DNA of 64,000 nt from an uncultured Oscillospiraceae bacterium (GCA_934465295.1 CAKSKU010000005.1:62001-126000), one strand, 5' to 3'. Counted from the first letter of the stretch, positions 52,865 through 62,310 are shown. The notes: generated by a model from the letters alone, not told the origin. Numbers and translations: made by a program.

Positions 52865-53263
52865 ATGCAAATTACTGATACAATTGCAGACTTGCTCACC
52901 AGAATCCGTAATGCGAATTCTGCTAAGCACGCAACAGTTGATGTGCCTGCTTCCAACATGAAGAAGTCTATCGCTCAGATCCTCGTTGACGAAGGATATA
53001 TCAAGAGCTTCCAGATCATTGATGACGGCAAACAGGGTATCATCAGAATCACACTTAAGTACGGTGAAAATAAATCACAGGTTATCACAGGACTCCGCAG
53101 AGTTTCAAAGCCCGGTCTTCGTATCTATTCCAGCTGCGAGGATATGCCAAAGGTTATGAACGGCCTCGGAATTGCTATTATCTCTACATCTAAGGGTATC
53201 GTTACAGATAAGAAGGCAAGAGAGCTCAACGTTGGCGGCGAAGTTCTTGCATTCGTATGGTAA
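52865..53263 (+). CDS. rpsH: 30S ribosomal protein S8
   Basis: 132 residues, start MQITDTIADLLTRIRNAN and end GGEVLAFVW. Primary 16S rRNA binder and known autogenous repressor of spc genes in E. coli. AAGGAGG precedes the ATG. Confidence 0.97.
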   Translation: MQITDTIADLLTRIRNANSAKHATVDVPASNMKKSIAQILVDEGYIKSFQIIDDGKQGIIRITLKYGENKSQVITGLRRVSKPGLRIYSSCEDMPKVMNGLGIAIISTSKGIVTDKKARELNVGGEVLAFVW

Positions 53264-53277
53264 GGAGGAACACATAA

Positions 53278-53823
53278 ATGTCAAGAATTGGTAAAAAGCC
53301 TATCAGTGTTCCTGCAGGCGTTGATGTTAAGATCGACGGCACTACCGTTACTGTAAAGGGACCTAAGGGTACTCTTGTTGAAAAATTCAACAAGGATATG
53401 ATCATTAAGCTTGAAGGCAATGAAGTTATTGTTGAGCGTCCTACTGAGGATAAGCTCCACAAGTCTCTCCACGGCCTTACAAGAACACTTATCCACAACA
53501 TGATCGAAGGCGTTACAAACGGCTATTCCAAGACTCTCGAGATCGAGGGTATCGGTTACCGTGCTGCTAAGCAGGGCACAAACGTTGTTATGAACCTCGG
53601 TTTCTCACACCAGGTCACCGTTCCCGAAACAGCAGACATCAAGCTCGATGTTCCTAACCCCAACACGATCGTTGTAAACGGCATCGACAAGCAGAAGGTT
53701 GGTCAGTACGCTGCTGAGATCCGTGAAAAGAGACCGCCTGAGCCATATAAGGGCAAGGGTATCCGTTACCAGGGCGAGCATATCATCCGCAAGGAAGGTA
53801 AAGCTGCTAAGGGTAAGAAGTAA
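53278..53823 (+). CDS. rplF: 50S ribosomal protein L6
   Basis: 181 residues with two repeated domains, start MSRIGKKPISVPAGVDV and end EPYKGKGIRYQGEHI. Located by the GTPase-associated region. An 88-base spacer follows. Confidence 0.97.
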   Translation: MSRIGKKPISVPAGVDVKIDGTTVTVKGPKGTLVEKFNKDMIIKLEGNEVIVERPTEDKLHKSLHGLTRTLIHNMIEGVTNGYSKTLEIEGIGYRAAKQGTNVVMNLGFSHQVTVPETADIKLDVPNPNTIVVNGIDKQKVGQYAAEIREKRPPEPYKGKGIRYQGEHIIRKEGKAAKGKK

Positions 53824-53911
53824 TCCGACAATATTTATCCTGTTATGTGGAGGAATGGGACAGCCTGAAAGAGCGGCTACTATTCCTTGTTGAAAAAGGA
53901 GTGAATTTTAA

Positions 53912-54271
53912 ATGGTAAAGCAGTTCAACAGAAAGGCTGCAAGAGCTAAGAGACAGGTTCGTGTACGTTCCAAGATCAGCGGAACAGCACAGTGCCCAAG
54001 ACTCAACGTTTTCCGTTCTGCCAATCACATTTACGCACAGCTCATCGATGATGTCGCAGGCGTAACACTTTGCGCTGCATCTTCCGTAGAGAAGGACTTC
54101 GGTGCAAACGGCGGAAATAAGGAAGGCGCTATGAAGGTCGGCGAGATGATCGCTGCAAGAGCTGCCGAAAAGGGCATCAAGGACGTTGTATTCGATCGTG
54201 CAGGTTATCTCTACCACGGTAGAGTTGCAGAACTTGCCGAGGGCGCAAGAAAGGGCGGTCTGAACTTCTAA
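53912..54271 (+). CDS. rplR: 50S ribosomal protein L18
   Basis: 119 residues, end FDRAGYLYHGRVAELAEGARKGGL. Binds 5S rRNA with L5. AAAGGAG precedes the ATG. Confidence 0.97.
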   Translation: MVKQFNRKAARAKRQVRVRSKISGTAQCPRLNVFRSANHIYAQLIDDVAGVTLCAASSVEKDFGANGGNKEGAMKVGEMIAARAAEKGIKDVVFDRAGYLYHGRVAELAEGARKGGLNF

Positions 54272-54307
54272 GTTCGGCTTCCAAGTAACTTAAAGGAGGT
54301 TATTCTT

Positions 54308-54814
54308 TTGGCTAATGCTAAGATAGACGCTTCTGCACTCGAACTTTCCGAGAAGGTTGTTGCTATTAACAGAGTTTCTAAGACTGTTAAGGGTGGTCGT
54401 ATTTACAAGTTTGCTGCACTCGTTGTAGTAGGCGACGGCAACGGCACAGTTGGTTTCGGTATCGGTAAATCAGGAGAAGTTCCTGATGCTATCCGCAAGG
54501 GTATCGAGGATGCAAAGAAGAATTTGATTAAAGTTTCCCTCAGAGGAACAACAATTCCTCACGAGGTCATCGGTGAATACGGCGCAGGCAGAGTTCTCAT
54601 GAAGCCCGCAGCTCCCGGTACCGGTGTTATCGCAGGCGGTCCTGTTCGTGCAGTTATCGAAATTGCAGGTATCAAGGATATCAGAACAAAGTCCCTGCGT
54701 TCCAACAACGCTTGCAATGTTGTAAGAGCTACTATCCAGGGTCTTTCAACTCTCCGCAGCGCTAAGGACGTTGCCGACATCAGAGGCAAGTCCGTTAATG
54801 AGATCTTAGGTTAA
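54308..54814 (+). CDS. rpsE: 30S ribosomal protein S5
   Basis: 168 residues. TTG start at 54308 behind AAAGGAGG. Conserved ELSEKVVAINRVSKTVKGGR loop and VGFGIGKSGEVPDAIRKG are present; the loop is the site of spectinomycin-resistance changes in other bacteria and looks wild type. Confidence 0.97.
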   Translation: MANAKIDASALELSEKVVAINRVSKTVKGGRIYKFAALVVVGDGNGTVGFGIGKSGEVPDAIRKGIEDAKKNLIKVSLRGTTIPHEVIGEYGAGRVLMKPAAPGTGVIAGGPVRAVIEIAGIKDIRTKSLRSNNACNVVRATIQGLSTLRSAKDVADIRGKSVNEILG

Positions 54815-54828
54815 GGAGGACGTTTGAA

Positions 54829-55005
54829 ATGGCACTTAAAGTAAAGCTTGTAAAAAGCCTCAACGGCTGCACAAAGCCGCAGATCGCAGTAGCACATTCT
54901 CTCGGCCTCAATAAGGTTGGCGCTGAAAAGGTTCAGCCCGATAATGATGCTACAAAGGGAAAGATCGCTAAGATCAATCACCTTGTAGAAGTTACCGAAG
55001 CATAA
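54829..55005 (+). CDS. rpmD: 50S ribosomal protein L30
   Basis: 58 residues, MALKVKLVKSLNGCTKPQI to HLVEVTEA, the length and sequence of bacterial L30. It is between rpsE and rplO, its standard place, with AAGGAGGA before the ATG. Confidence 0.95.
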   Translation: MALKVKLVKSLNGCTKPQIAVAHSLGLNKVGAEKVQPDNDATKGKIAKINHLVEVTEA

Positions 55006-55025
55006 TTGCAGGGAGGTGCGATACA

Positions 55026-55466
55026 ATGTATATTCACGAATTATCACCTGCTGAAGGTTCTAAGAAGGACGTCAAGAGAGTCGGCAGAGGTCACGGTTCA
55101 GGCTGGGGCAAAACATCCGGCAAGGGCCACAAGGGACAGAATGCCCGTTCAGGCGGCGGCGTAAGACCCGGCTTTGAAGGCGGTCAGATGCCTCTCGCAA
55201 GAAGAATCCCTAAGAGAGGTTTCAACAACATTTTTGCAGCAAAGATGGCTGCTGTTAATGTTTCCTCGCTCGAAATGTTCAAGGAAGGCACAGAGGTTGA
55301 CGCAGAGCTTCTCCTCGCTTCAGGTCTTGTTAAGAACATCGACAACGGCGTTAAGATCCTCGGCAATGGCGAGATCACCAAGAACTTAACTGTTAAGGCT
55401 GATGCATTCTCCGCTTCAGCAAAAGAAAAAATTGAAAAGGCAGGCGGAAAGGCTGAGGTGATGTAA
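55026..55466 (+). CDS. rplO: 50S ribosomal protein L15
   Basis: 146 residues, with the Gly-rich GRGHGSGWGKTSGKGHKGQN extension that threads into 23S rRNA. GGGAGGTG precedes the ATG. The secY start lies one base after the stop. Confidence 0.97.
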   Translation: MYIHELSPAEGSKKDVKRVGRGHGSGWGKTSGKGHKGQNARSGGGVRPGFEGGQMPLARRIPKRGFNNIFAAKMAAVNVSSLEMFKEGTEVDAELLLASGLVKNIDNGVKILGNGEITKNLTVKADAFSASAKEKIEKAGGKAEVM

Positions 55467-55467
55467 T

Positions 55468-56772
55468 GTGTTTACGACCTTCAGAAACGCTTGGAAGGTT
55501 CCTGAGTTAAGGAATAAAATCCTTTACACATTATTGATCATCTTTATTTTCCGTTTAGGCTGTCATATCCCTGTTCCTTTCCTTGACGCTTCCGTTATGG
55601 CTTCCGATATCTCGGGAAACGGCAGTTTCCTCAGCTATATGGATATCCTCTCGGGCGGCGCTCTTTCAAAGGGAACTATCTTCGCTCTTTCGATCCAGCC
55701 ATACATCAATGCTTCGATCATCGTTCAGCTTCTGACGTATGCGCTCCCTCCTCTTGAAAATCTTCAGAAGGAAGGCGAAGAGGGAAGAAAAAAGCTTGAT
55801 AAGATCACTATGTTCGTTTCCCTTGCAATAGCCTTGGTAATGTCGTATGCTTACTTCATTACCCAGCGCAACAACGGTGCCGTAAGATTTACGGACGGCG
55901 CTTCGGGCGTTTTTGCAGCTATCGTTATCGTCGCAGCATTCACCGCAGGCGCAGGCGTTGTTGTCTGGCTCGGCAACTGCATCAACGATAAGGGGATCGG
56001 CAATGGTATTTCAATGATACTCTTTGCAGGTATCGTTTCGAGAGGTCCGGGAGACATTCTCAGAATGTTTGAGCTTGCAAAGGATGATAAGAAATATTAC
56101 CTGATCGTTCCGATCGTTCTTATTGTTTTCATTCTTATGATCGCATTCATCGTATTTATGAATGAGTCTGAAAGAAGGATCCCGATCCAGTACGCTAAGC
56201 GTGTTGTCGGCAGAAAGCAGTACGGCGGTCAGAGCACTCATATCCCGATAAAGATCGCAATGAGCGGCGTTATGCCGATCATCTTCGCAATGGCTATCAT
56301 GTCGCTCCCTGCTACGCTTGAAATGTTCATTCCTGTAAAGGCTGACCCTGTTACAACATGGCAGAAGTTCTATGCAGGCTTCGTTCACTTCTTCAGCTAC
56401 CGCAGCGGTTGGTACGCTATCATCTATTTCGTTCTCATCATTGCTTTCAACTATTTCTATGTTGCAATGCAGTATAATCCGATCGAAATAGCTAACAATC
56501 TCCGTCAGAGCAATGGCGGTATCCCCGGTATCAGACCCGGTAAGCCAACCAGCGACTATATCCAGAAAGTCCTTTCAAAGATCACTTTGGTCGGTGCATT
56601 CTTCCTCGGTGTTATCGCTATCCTTCCGATACTTTCAAATATGGCAATGCCTGACTTGAATATCGCAATGGGCGGTACTTCGATTCTCATCGTGGTAAGC
56701 GTTGTTCTTGAAACTTCCAGAACACTCGAATCTCAGATGATGATGCGTCACCACAAGGGATTCCTCGAATAA
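55468..56772 (+). CDS. secY: Preprotein translocase subunit SecY
   Basis: 434 residues with ten hydrophobic segments, the central channel of the Sec translocon. Start MFTTFRNAWKVPELRNKILY; the plug region GGALSKGTIFALSIQPYINAS and the cytoplasmic loop QSNGGIPGIRPGKPT are conserved. GTG start at 55468, tightly coupled to rplO. Confidence 0.97.
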   Translation: MFTTFRNAWKVPELRNKILYTLLIIFIFRLGCHIPVPFLDASVMASDISGNGSFLSYMDILSGGALSKGTIFALSIQPYINASIIVQLLTYALPPLENLQKEGEEGRKKLDKITMFVSLAIALVMSYAYFITQRNNGAVRFTDGASGVFAAIVIVAAFTAGAGVVVWLGNCINDKGIGNGISMILFAGIVSRGPGDILRMFELAKDDKKYYLIVPIVLIVFILMIAFIVFMNESERRIPIQYAKRVVGRKQYGGQSTHIPIKIAMSGVMPIIFAMAIMSLPATLEMFIPVKADPVTTWQKFYAGFVHFFSYRSGWYAIIYFVLIIAFNYFYVAMQYNPIEIANNLRQSNGGIPGIRPGKPTSDYIQKVLSKITLVGAFFLGVIAILPILSNMAMPDLNIAMGGTSILIVVSVVLETSRTLESQMMMRHHKGFLE

Positions 56773-56812
56773 TCGTCACAAACCATTACACACATCGTCA
56801 GGAGGATTTGTT

Positions 56813-57445
56813 ATGAATTTGATTTTACTTGGCGCTCCCGGTGCAGGCAAGGGCACACAGGCAGAGGTTATCAGCGCAAAGCTCGGTATCCCTCAGATCT
56901 CTACCGGCAACATTCTGCGTGAAGCAGTAAAGAACGGTACGGAATGCGGACTTAAGGCTAAAAGCTATATGGAAAGCGGCGCTTTGGTTCCCGACGAGGT
57001 TGTGATCGGTATTCTTAAAGACAGAATTGCCGAGGACGATTGCAAGAACGGTTTTATCCTTGACGGTTTCCCCAGAACTGTTCCTCAGGCAGAAGCTCTT
57101 GAGGCTATGGGCGTAAACATCGACAAGGTACTTTCGATCGACGTTCCCGATGCAGACATTCAGGCTCGTATCTCGGGCAGAAGAGTCTGCGAAAAGTGCG
57201 GTGCTTCCTACCATGTTGACTTCAAGCCGACTAAGGTAGACGGCGTTTGCGACAAGTGCGGCGGAAACGCTGTACAGAGAAAGGACGACGCTCCCGAAAC
57301 TGTTATTGAAAGACTTAAAACTTACCATGTTCAGACTGCTCCCCTCGCTGATTTCTATGCAGCAAAGGGCAAGCTCACAAGAGTTAAGGGTCTGGACGGC
57401 GTGGAAGCGACCTCAAAGGTCGTATTGGAAGCGCTCAATGCTTAA
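56813..57445 (+). CDS. adk: Adenylate kinase, zinc-lid type
   Basis: 210 residues. P-loop GAPGAGKGT (7-15), DGFPRTVPQAEAL, and a LID with two cysteine pairs (CEKC and CDKC, about 127-152) that bind zinc, as in Gram-positive enzymes. Balances ATP, ADP and AMP. CAGGAGG precedes the ATG. Confidence 0.97.
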   Translation: MNLILLGAPGAGKGTQAEVISAKLGIPQISTGNILREAVKNGTECGLKAKSYMESGALVPDEVVIGILKDRIAEDDCKNGFILDGFPRTVPQAEALEAMGVNIDKVLSIDVPDADIQARISGRRVCEKCGASYHVDFKPTKVDGVCDKCGGNAVQRKDDAPETVIERLKTYHVQTAPLADFYAAKGKLTRVKGLDGVEATSKVVLEALNA

Positions 57446-57457
57446 AGGCAGAGAAAA

Positions 57458-58216
57458 ATGATTAATGTTAAATCCAAGTCCGAATTGGAGAAGATGCGTA
57501 AAGCAGGTGTTATCACCGCTAACGCTCTTCACTACGGCGGACAGTCAATAAAAGTCGGTATGTCAACTTATGAGCTTGACAAGCTTATCCACGATTACAT
57601 CGTCAAGAACGGTGCAAAGCCTTCGAGCCTCGGTTACTGCGGTTTCCCCGGTTCGGCGTGCATTTCGATCAACAACGAGGTGATCCACGGTATCCCGTCC
57701 AAGAAGAAGTTCATTCAGGACGGCGATGTTGTCAGCATTGACGTTACCGCACTTTATGATGGTTACAACGGGGACACGGCTTATACCTTCCCTGTAGGAA
57801 ACGTTCCCGAAGAAACGCTCAAACTGCTTGAGGTAACAAAAGAGAGTATGTATCTCGGAATCGAGCAGGCTGTTATCGGAAACCGTATCGGCGACATCGG
57901 TCATGCGGTTGAGGAACACTGCGTTTCTCATGGATATGGTGTAGTCAGACAGTATATAGGTCACGGCATCGGCAGAGAAATGCACGAAGCTCCCGAAGTT
58001 CCGAATTACGGACGTCCGGGACACGGCCCAAGACTTGTTGCAGGCATGACTATCACAGTTGAACCGATGATCAATGCGGTCGGAGAGGACGTTAAGGTTC
58101 TTTCGGACGGCTGGACCGTAGTGACCAGATCGGGTTCACCCGCTGCTCATTTTGAGCACACTATCGCAATCACTCCCGACGGGCCCGTGATCCTTACGAA
58201 GCCCACAATTGTCTGA
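57458..58216 (+). CDS. map: Methionine aminopeptidase, type I
   Basis: 252 residues. Removes initiator methionine from new proteins. The five metal ligands fit DVTALYDGYNGDTA, GHGIGREMHEAPEV, and TVEPMIN, and the C-terminal HFEHTIAIT. It begins 12 bases after adk. Confidence 0.96.
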   Translation: MINVKSKSELEKMRKAGVITANALHYGGQSIKVGMSTYELDKLIHDYIVKNGAKPSSLGYCGFPGSACISINNEVIHGIPSKKKFIQDGDVVSIDVTALYDGYNGDTAYTFPVGNVPEETLKLLEVTKESMYLGIEQAVIGNRIGDIGHAVEEHCVSHGYGVVRQYIGHGIGREMHEAPEVPNYGRPGHGPRLVAGMTITVEPMINAVGEDVKVLSDGWTVVTRSGSPAAHFEHTIAITPDGPVILTKPTIV

Positions 58217-58246
58217 CAACGGCAAACCCCGAAAGGAGTTAAGGCT

Positions 58247-58495
58247 GTGGAAGCAAAAATCGGAATGATCGTCAGATCGGCTGCAGGACATGACAGAGGA
58301 AATTTCCTTGTGATCACCGCAGTTGAGGGTGATTTTGCGTTTATTGCCGACGGAAAAGAGCGAAAGCTCGAAAAACCGAAGAAAAAACGTTTAAAACACC
58401 TTAAACTTACCAATACTGTTATAAATACAGACAATCTGACAGATAAGGGACTTAGAAAGATAATTTCTTCGTTCACCGAAACCCAAGATCCATAA
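58247..58495 (+). CDS. KOW domain RNA-binding protein, L14e-like
   Basis: 82 residues with a KOW motif (GMIVRSAAGHDRGNFLVITAVEGD) and a basic KPKKKRLKHLKL segment. Genes of this type lie between map and infA in many Firmicutes (ybzG position in B. subtilis) and resemble eukaryotic/archaeal L14e-type proteins. It may bind the ribosome; the role is not established. GTG start behind AAAGGAG. Confidence 0.85.
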   Translation: MEAKIGMIVRSAAGHDRGNFLVITAVEGDFAFIADGKERKLEKPKKKRLKHLKLTNTVINTDNLTDKGLRKIISSFTETQDP

Positions 58496-58515
58496 ATCTA
58501 AAAGGAGGCATATGT

Positions 58516-58734
58516 TTGTCTAAAGAGGATGTTATTGAGATTGAAGGTACAGTAATCGAAGCTCTCCCGAACGCAATGTTCCAGGTCGAACTTGCTAACG
58601 GACACAAGATTCTCGCTCACGTTTCCGGTAAACTCAGAATGAACTACATCAGGATCGTTCCGGGTGATAAGGTCACGGTTGAGATGTCACCATATGACCT
58701 CTCAAAGGGCAGAATTACTTGGAGAGCAAAGTGA
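58516..58734 (+). CDS. infA: Translation initiation factor IF-1
   Basis: 72 residues, S1-like OB fold, with IEIEGTVIEALPNAMFQVELAN. The start is TTG 58516, 7 bases after AAGGAGG. An ATG at 58512 is closer to that site but out of frame and closes after three codons, which may dampen or tune initiation. Confidence 0.96.
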   Translation: MSKEDVIEIEGTVIEALPNAMFQVELANGHKILAHVSGKLRMNYIRIVPGDKVTVEMSPYDLSKGRITWRAK

Positions 58735-58759
58735 ATTCTTGAAAAAGGAGGTATTTATC

Positions 58760-58873
58760 ATGAAAGTAAGACCTTCAGTAAAACCAATTTGTGAAAAATG
58801 CAAAATCATTAAGAGAAAAGGCAAAATTATGGTTATCTGCGAGAACCCTAAGCACAAGCAGCGTCAGGGCTAA
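58760..58873 (+). CDS. rpmJ: 50S ribosomal protein L36
   Basis: 37 residues, MKVRPSVKPICEKCKIIKRK and on, with zinc ligands C11, C14, C27 and H32. AAAGGAGG precedes the ATG. It sits between infA and rpsM as expected. Confidence 0.97.
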   Translation: MKVRPSVKPICEKCKIIKRKGKIMVICENPKHKQRQG

Positions 58874-58934
58874 TCGGTAAAGATCCGTAATAATTGCTTT
58901 AAAACGTAAAAATCCAATTCGGAGGTGTATGTAA

Positions 58935-59303
58935 ATGGCACGTATTGCAGGCGTTGACCTTCCAAAGGATAAGAGAGTCGAGATCGGACTCACATATATC
59001 TATGGCATCGGTCGCAAATCTGCTGATATTATCCTCAAGGAAACAGGCGTAAACCCTGACATCAGAGTTAAGGACCTTTCCGAGGATGATCTTGCAAAGA
59101 TCCGTGATTATATTGATAAGAATTTCATCGTTGAGGGTGACCTTCGCAGAAATGTTGCTCTTAACATCAAGCGTCTTGTTGAGATCGGTTGTTACAGAGG
59201 CGTTCGTCACAGAAAGGGTCTCCCCGTCAGAGGTCAGAGAACCAAGACCAACGCAAGAACCCGCAAGGGCCCTGTAAAGACAATCGCTAACAAGAAGAAG
59301 TAA
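58935..59303 (+). CDS. rpsM: 30S ribosomal protein S13
   Basis: 122 residues, start MARIAGVDLPKDKRVEIGLT, end RKGPVKTIANKKK. Head protein in contact with P-site tRNA and L5. Opens the alpha part of the superoperon. Confidence 0.97.
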   Translation: MARIAGVDLPKDKRVEIGLTYIYGIGRKSADIILKETGVNPDIRVKDLSEDDLAKIRDYIDKNFIVEGDLRRNVALNIKRLVEIGCYRGVRHRKGLPVRGQRTKTNARTRKGPVKTIANKKK

Positions 59304-59317
59304 GGAGGGAATGAACA

Positions 59318-59719
59318 ATGGCTCAGGTTAAAGGCAAGAAGACTGTCGTTAGACGTCGTCGTGAGCGTAAAAACATTGAAAATGGTGCTGTTCATATCCA
59401 GTCCACTTTCAACAACACAATCGTAACTATTACTGATACACAGGGTAACGCAATTTCATGGGCTTCCGCAGGCGAACTCGGTTTCAGAGGTTCCAAGAAG
59501 TCCACTCCGTTCGCTGCTCAGACAGCTGCTGAAACTGCTGCTAAGGCTGCAATGGATCACGGTCTTAAGACTGTTGAAGTTTACGTTAAGGGACCCGGTG
59601 CAGGACGTGAAGCTGCTATCAGAGCTTTGCAGACTGTTGGTCTTGAAGTAAGACTCATCAAGGATGTTACTCCTATTCCTCACAACGGATGCCGTCCTCC
59701 TAAGAGACGTCGTGTATAA
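59318..59719 (+). CDS. rpsK: 30S ribosomal protein S11
   Basis: 133 residues, with HIQSTFNNTIVTITDTQGN and the end PIPHNGCRPPKRRRV. Platform protein near the E site. Starts 14 bases after rpsM. Confidence 0.97.
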   Translation: MAQVKGKKTVVRRRRERKNIENGAVHIQSTFNNTIVTITDTQGNAISWASAGELGFRGSKKSTPFAAQTAAETAAKAAMDHGLKTVEVYVKGPGAGREAAIRALQTVGLEVRLIKDVTPIPHNGCRPPKRRRV

Positions 59720-59801
59720 CAGATATACCGATATTCTTTTACAGGTAAGCGTTTCCGCTTAATAATACGTTTTTTAATTACCAATGGAGGTGTAATTCTA
59801 A

Positions 59802-60401
59802 ATGGCAGTTAATAAAGACCCCATACTCAAAAAATGCAGATACTTAGGAATCAGCCCTATGGTTATGGGTATTTCTAAGACTTCTAATAGAAACCCCGGT
59901 GCCAACAACAGAAAGAAGCTTTCCGAATACGGCACACAGCTCAAGGAAAAGCAGAAGCTCAAGTTCATCTACGGCGTTCTTGAGAAGCCTTTCTATCACT
60001 ACTACGAACTCGCAAGCAAGGCTACTGACAAGACTACCGGTGACGCGCTCATCACTATTCTTGAATCCAGACTTGATAATGTAGTTTTCAGAATGGGTCT
60101 CGCTCTTACAAGACGTGAAGCAAGACAGCTCGTTACTCACAGACACTTCACAGTAAACGGTGAGAGAGTTGACATTCCTTCTTACAGAGTTAAGGAAGGC
60201 GACGTTATCGCTCTTTACGAAGGCAGCCGTTCAAGTGCTAAGTTCAAGGAGATCTACGATCAGACTAACGGCAGAGTAGTTCCTACATGGCTCGATTCCA
60301 ACAAGGACAATTTCTCCGCTAAGGTCGTTCGTATGCCTGCAACTGAAGACCTTGACTATGAGGTTGAAACTCACCTTATCGTCGAGTTGTACTCCAAGTA
60401 A
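59802..60401 (+). CDS. rpsD: 30S ribosomal protein S4
   Basis: 199 residues. The S4 RNA-binding domain is visible at RLDNVVFRMGLALTRREARQLVTHRHF. The N-terminus lacks the four zinc cysteines of the C+ form. The 82-base upstream spacer is too short for the known Firmicutes S4 leader. TGGAGGTG precedes the ATG. Confidence 0.97.
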   Translation: MAVNKDPILKKCRYLGISPMVMGISKTSNRNPGANNRKKLSEYGTQLKEKQKLKFIYGVLEKPFYHYYELASKATDKTTGDALITILESRLDNVVFRMGLALTRREARQLVTHRHFTVNGERVDIPSYRVKEGDVIALYEGSRSSAKFKEIYDQTNGRVVPTWLDSNKDNFSAKVVRMPATEDLDYEVETHLIVELYSK

Positions 60402-60470
60402 TAGGTTTATCGTGTATAAACTTTTTATATGCGTTAATGATCCGCAATGCGAATATAGGAGGGTTTTATA

Positions 60471-61427
60471 ATGCTTGAAAAAATCGAAAAGCCGGAAATC
60501 GAAACCGTTGAACTCAAGACCAACGGCACTTACGGCAAGTTTGCTATCGCTCCTCTTGAGCGCGGCTATGGACATACTCTTGGCAACAGCCTCAGACGTG
60601 TCCTGCTCTCCTCGCTTCCGGGTGTTGCTGTTACTTCGGTGAAGATTGACGGTGTACACCACGAATTATCTACTATTCCGGGCGTTAAGGAAGATGTTAC
60701 TGAAATAGTTCTTAACCTCAAGGGACTTACGGCTAAGCTTTACGGCGAAGGCCCCAAGACCATCTATATCGAAGCCGAAGACGAATGCGAAGTTACCGCA
60801 GGTGACATCAAGGCGGATTCGGAAGTTGATATCCTCGTTCCGGATATGCACATTGCTACACTCGGCAAAGACGCTAAGCTTTATATGGAGATCACTATCG
60901 ACAGAGGACGCGGATACGTTCCTGCTGAAAAGAACAAGCAGCTTTTCAACTTCGGCGTTGATGTTATCGCTGTTGACTCCATTTATACCCCTGTACTGAA
61001 AGTAAATTACACTGTTGAAGACACCCGTCTTGGACAGGTAACTGATTATGATAAGCTCACACTTGATGTCTGGACCAACGGTGTTGTTTCAGCCAAGGAA
61101 GCTGTATCACAGGCAGCCAACCTCCTCATTGAGCATCTGAAGCTCTTCAGCGAGCTTTCTGATGAATCCGCTATCACAGAGATCATGGTAGAAAAGGACG
61201 ACAAGGGCAAAGAAAAAGTCCTTGAGATGACCATTGAGGACCTTGACTTATCAGTACGTTCGTTCAATTGCCTTAAACGTGCAAACATTAACACAGTAGG
61301 TGATTTGATCAACAAGTCAGAAGAAGAGATGATGAAAGTCAGAAACCTTGGTAAGAAGTCCTTTGACGAAGTTAAGGAAAAGCTTCAGTCCCTCGGTTTT
61401 GAACTCAGCTCTGAAGATGATAACTAA
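60471..61427 (+). CDS. rpoA: RNA polymerase alpha subunit
   Basis: 318 residues. N-terminal dimerisation domain (ERGYGHTLGNSLRRVLLSSL) and C-terminal DNA- and activator-binding domain (RSFNCLKRANINTVGDLI, LGKKSFDEVKEKL). TAGGAGGG precedes the ATG. Confidence 0.98.
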   Translation: MLEKIEKPEIETVELKTNGTYGKFAIAPLERGYGHTLGNSLRRVLLSSLPGVAVTSVKIDGVHHELSTIPGVKEDVTEIVLNLKGLTAKLYGEGPKTIYIEAEDECEVTAGDIKADSEVDILVPDMHIATLGKDAKLYMEITIDRGRGYVPAEKNKQLFNFGVDVIAVDSIYTPVLKVNYTVEDTRLGQVTDYDKLTLDVWTNGVVSAKEAVSQAANLLIEHLKLFSELSDESAITEIMVEKDDKGKEKVLEMTIEDLDLSVRSFNCLKRANINTVGDLINKSEEEMMKVRNLGKKSFDEVKEKLQSLGFELSSEDDN

Positions 61428-61480
61428 GAGTGATAATTTTGCAAAAATACGATACTTTTAATAGGTAAGGAGTGATTAGA

Positions 61481-61822
61481 ATGCCGGGAACAAGAAAATT
61501 GGGCAGAACAAGCGACCACAGAAAAGCAATGCTCAGAGCTATGGTTACATTCCTGCTCGAAAACGGCAAGATCGAAACAACAGTAACAAGAGCCAAAGAG
61601 GTTCGTGCTATGTCTGAAAAGATGATCACCATCGCCAAGACAAACGACCTCCACTCCAGACGTCAGGTTCTTGCTTATGTTACAAAGGAAGATGTTGTCA
61701 AGAAGCTTTTTGACGAGATCGCACCTAAGTACGCTGATGTTAATGGCGGTTATACAAGAATCATCAAGACAGGTCCAAGACGCGGTGACGCTGCTGAAAT
61801 GGCTATCATTGAACTTGTATAA
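61481..61822 (+). CDS. rplQ: 50S ribosomal protein L17
   Basis: 113 residues, start MPGTRKLGRTSDHRKAMLR. ATG 61481 lies behind TAAGGAG; an earlier in-frame start at 61472 overlaps that site. Last gene of the superoperon, followed by a terminator. Confidence 0.97.
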   Translation: MPGTRKLGRTSDHRKAMLRAMVTFLLENGKIETTVTRAKEVRAMSEKMITIAKTNDLHSRRQVLAYVTKEDVVKKLFDEIAPKYADVNGGYTRIIKTGPRRGDAAEMAIIELV

Positions 61823-61844
61823 GTTTCTTTCGATATATAAATCT

Positions 61845-61880
61845 GCGCTGTTCGATTATTTTTTCGGACAGCGCTTTTTT
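61845..61880 (+). terminator. Terminator of the ribosomal superoperon
   Basis: A 10-bp stem, GCGCTGTTCG (61845-61854) with CGGACAGCGC (61865-61874), one G-U pair, followed by six T residues. Confidence 0.88.
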
Positions 61881-61884
61881 GTTT

Positions 61885-62310
61885 AATTCGGAATTCGGAA
61901 TGCGGAATTATTGCATAGCTTACATTTGTCGGACGATGCGAAGCCAACTAGCTGGTTGAGCTGAGCACAGCTCGTCAGGTGTCCAGAGGGCGGAAGCCCT
62001 TTGGTCGCTTCCGCAGAAGCGAAACTCCCCTAAACTAACAGTAAAATGTCAGTTGCGATAAGCGTAAATCACTAACAGCTTAAAACGGCGCAATTCACAC
62101 GGAATATGGTAAACGAACTATGAGAAATAAAGTTTGTAAACCTAAAAAGGTGAATTGCGCCACTCTTTTTTCATAAAACAAACTATCCTCGGCATAAAAT
62201 GCGCAGAGCGAAAGCGATAAGCATTTTATGCCGACCTCATTTGAACGGCGGTGGGAAATAAACGGGATAACGATAAAAAACGTAGGGTCGGATTATATAT
62301 CCGACCGAAC
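61885..62310 (-). repeat. Composite repeat element R5
   Basis: Same layout as R2: an AATTCGG heptamer array (61885-61911), GCATAGCTTA, GATGCGAAGCCAA, a CGCTTCCGCAGAAGCG hairpin, a GCGCAATTCAC hairpin (62088-62160), CTATCCTCGGCATAAAATGC, and GGTCGGAT/ATCCGACC (62287-62306) as in R3. It lies directly after the superoperon terminator. A 124-codon reading frame crossing its end is not a gene. The rest of the gap to 62598 is AT-rich and shows no clear promoter. Confidence 0.75.

Noticed and set aside
59720..59801. S4-binding leader before rpsD
   Set aside because: The spacer is only 82 bases and shows just a small AAGCG/CGCTT stem, not the double-pseudoknot leader known from Bacillus.
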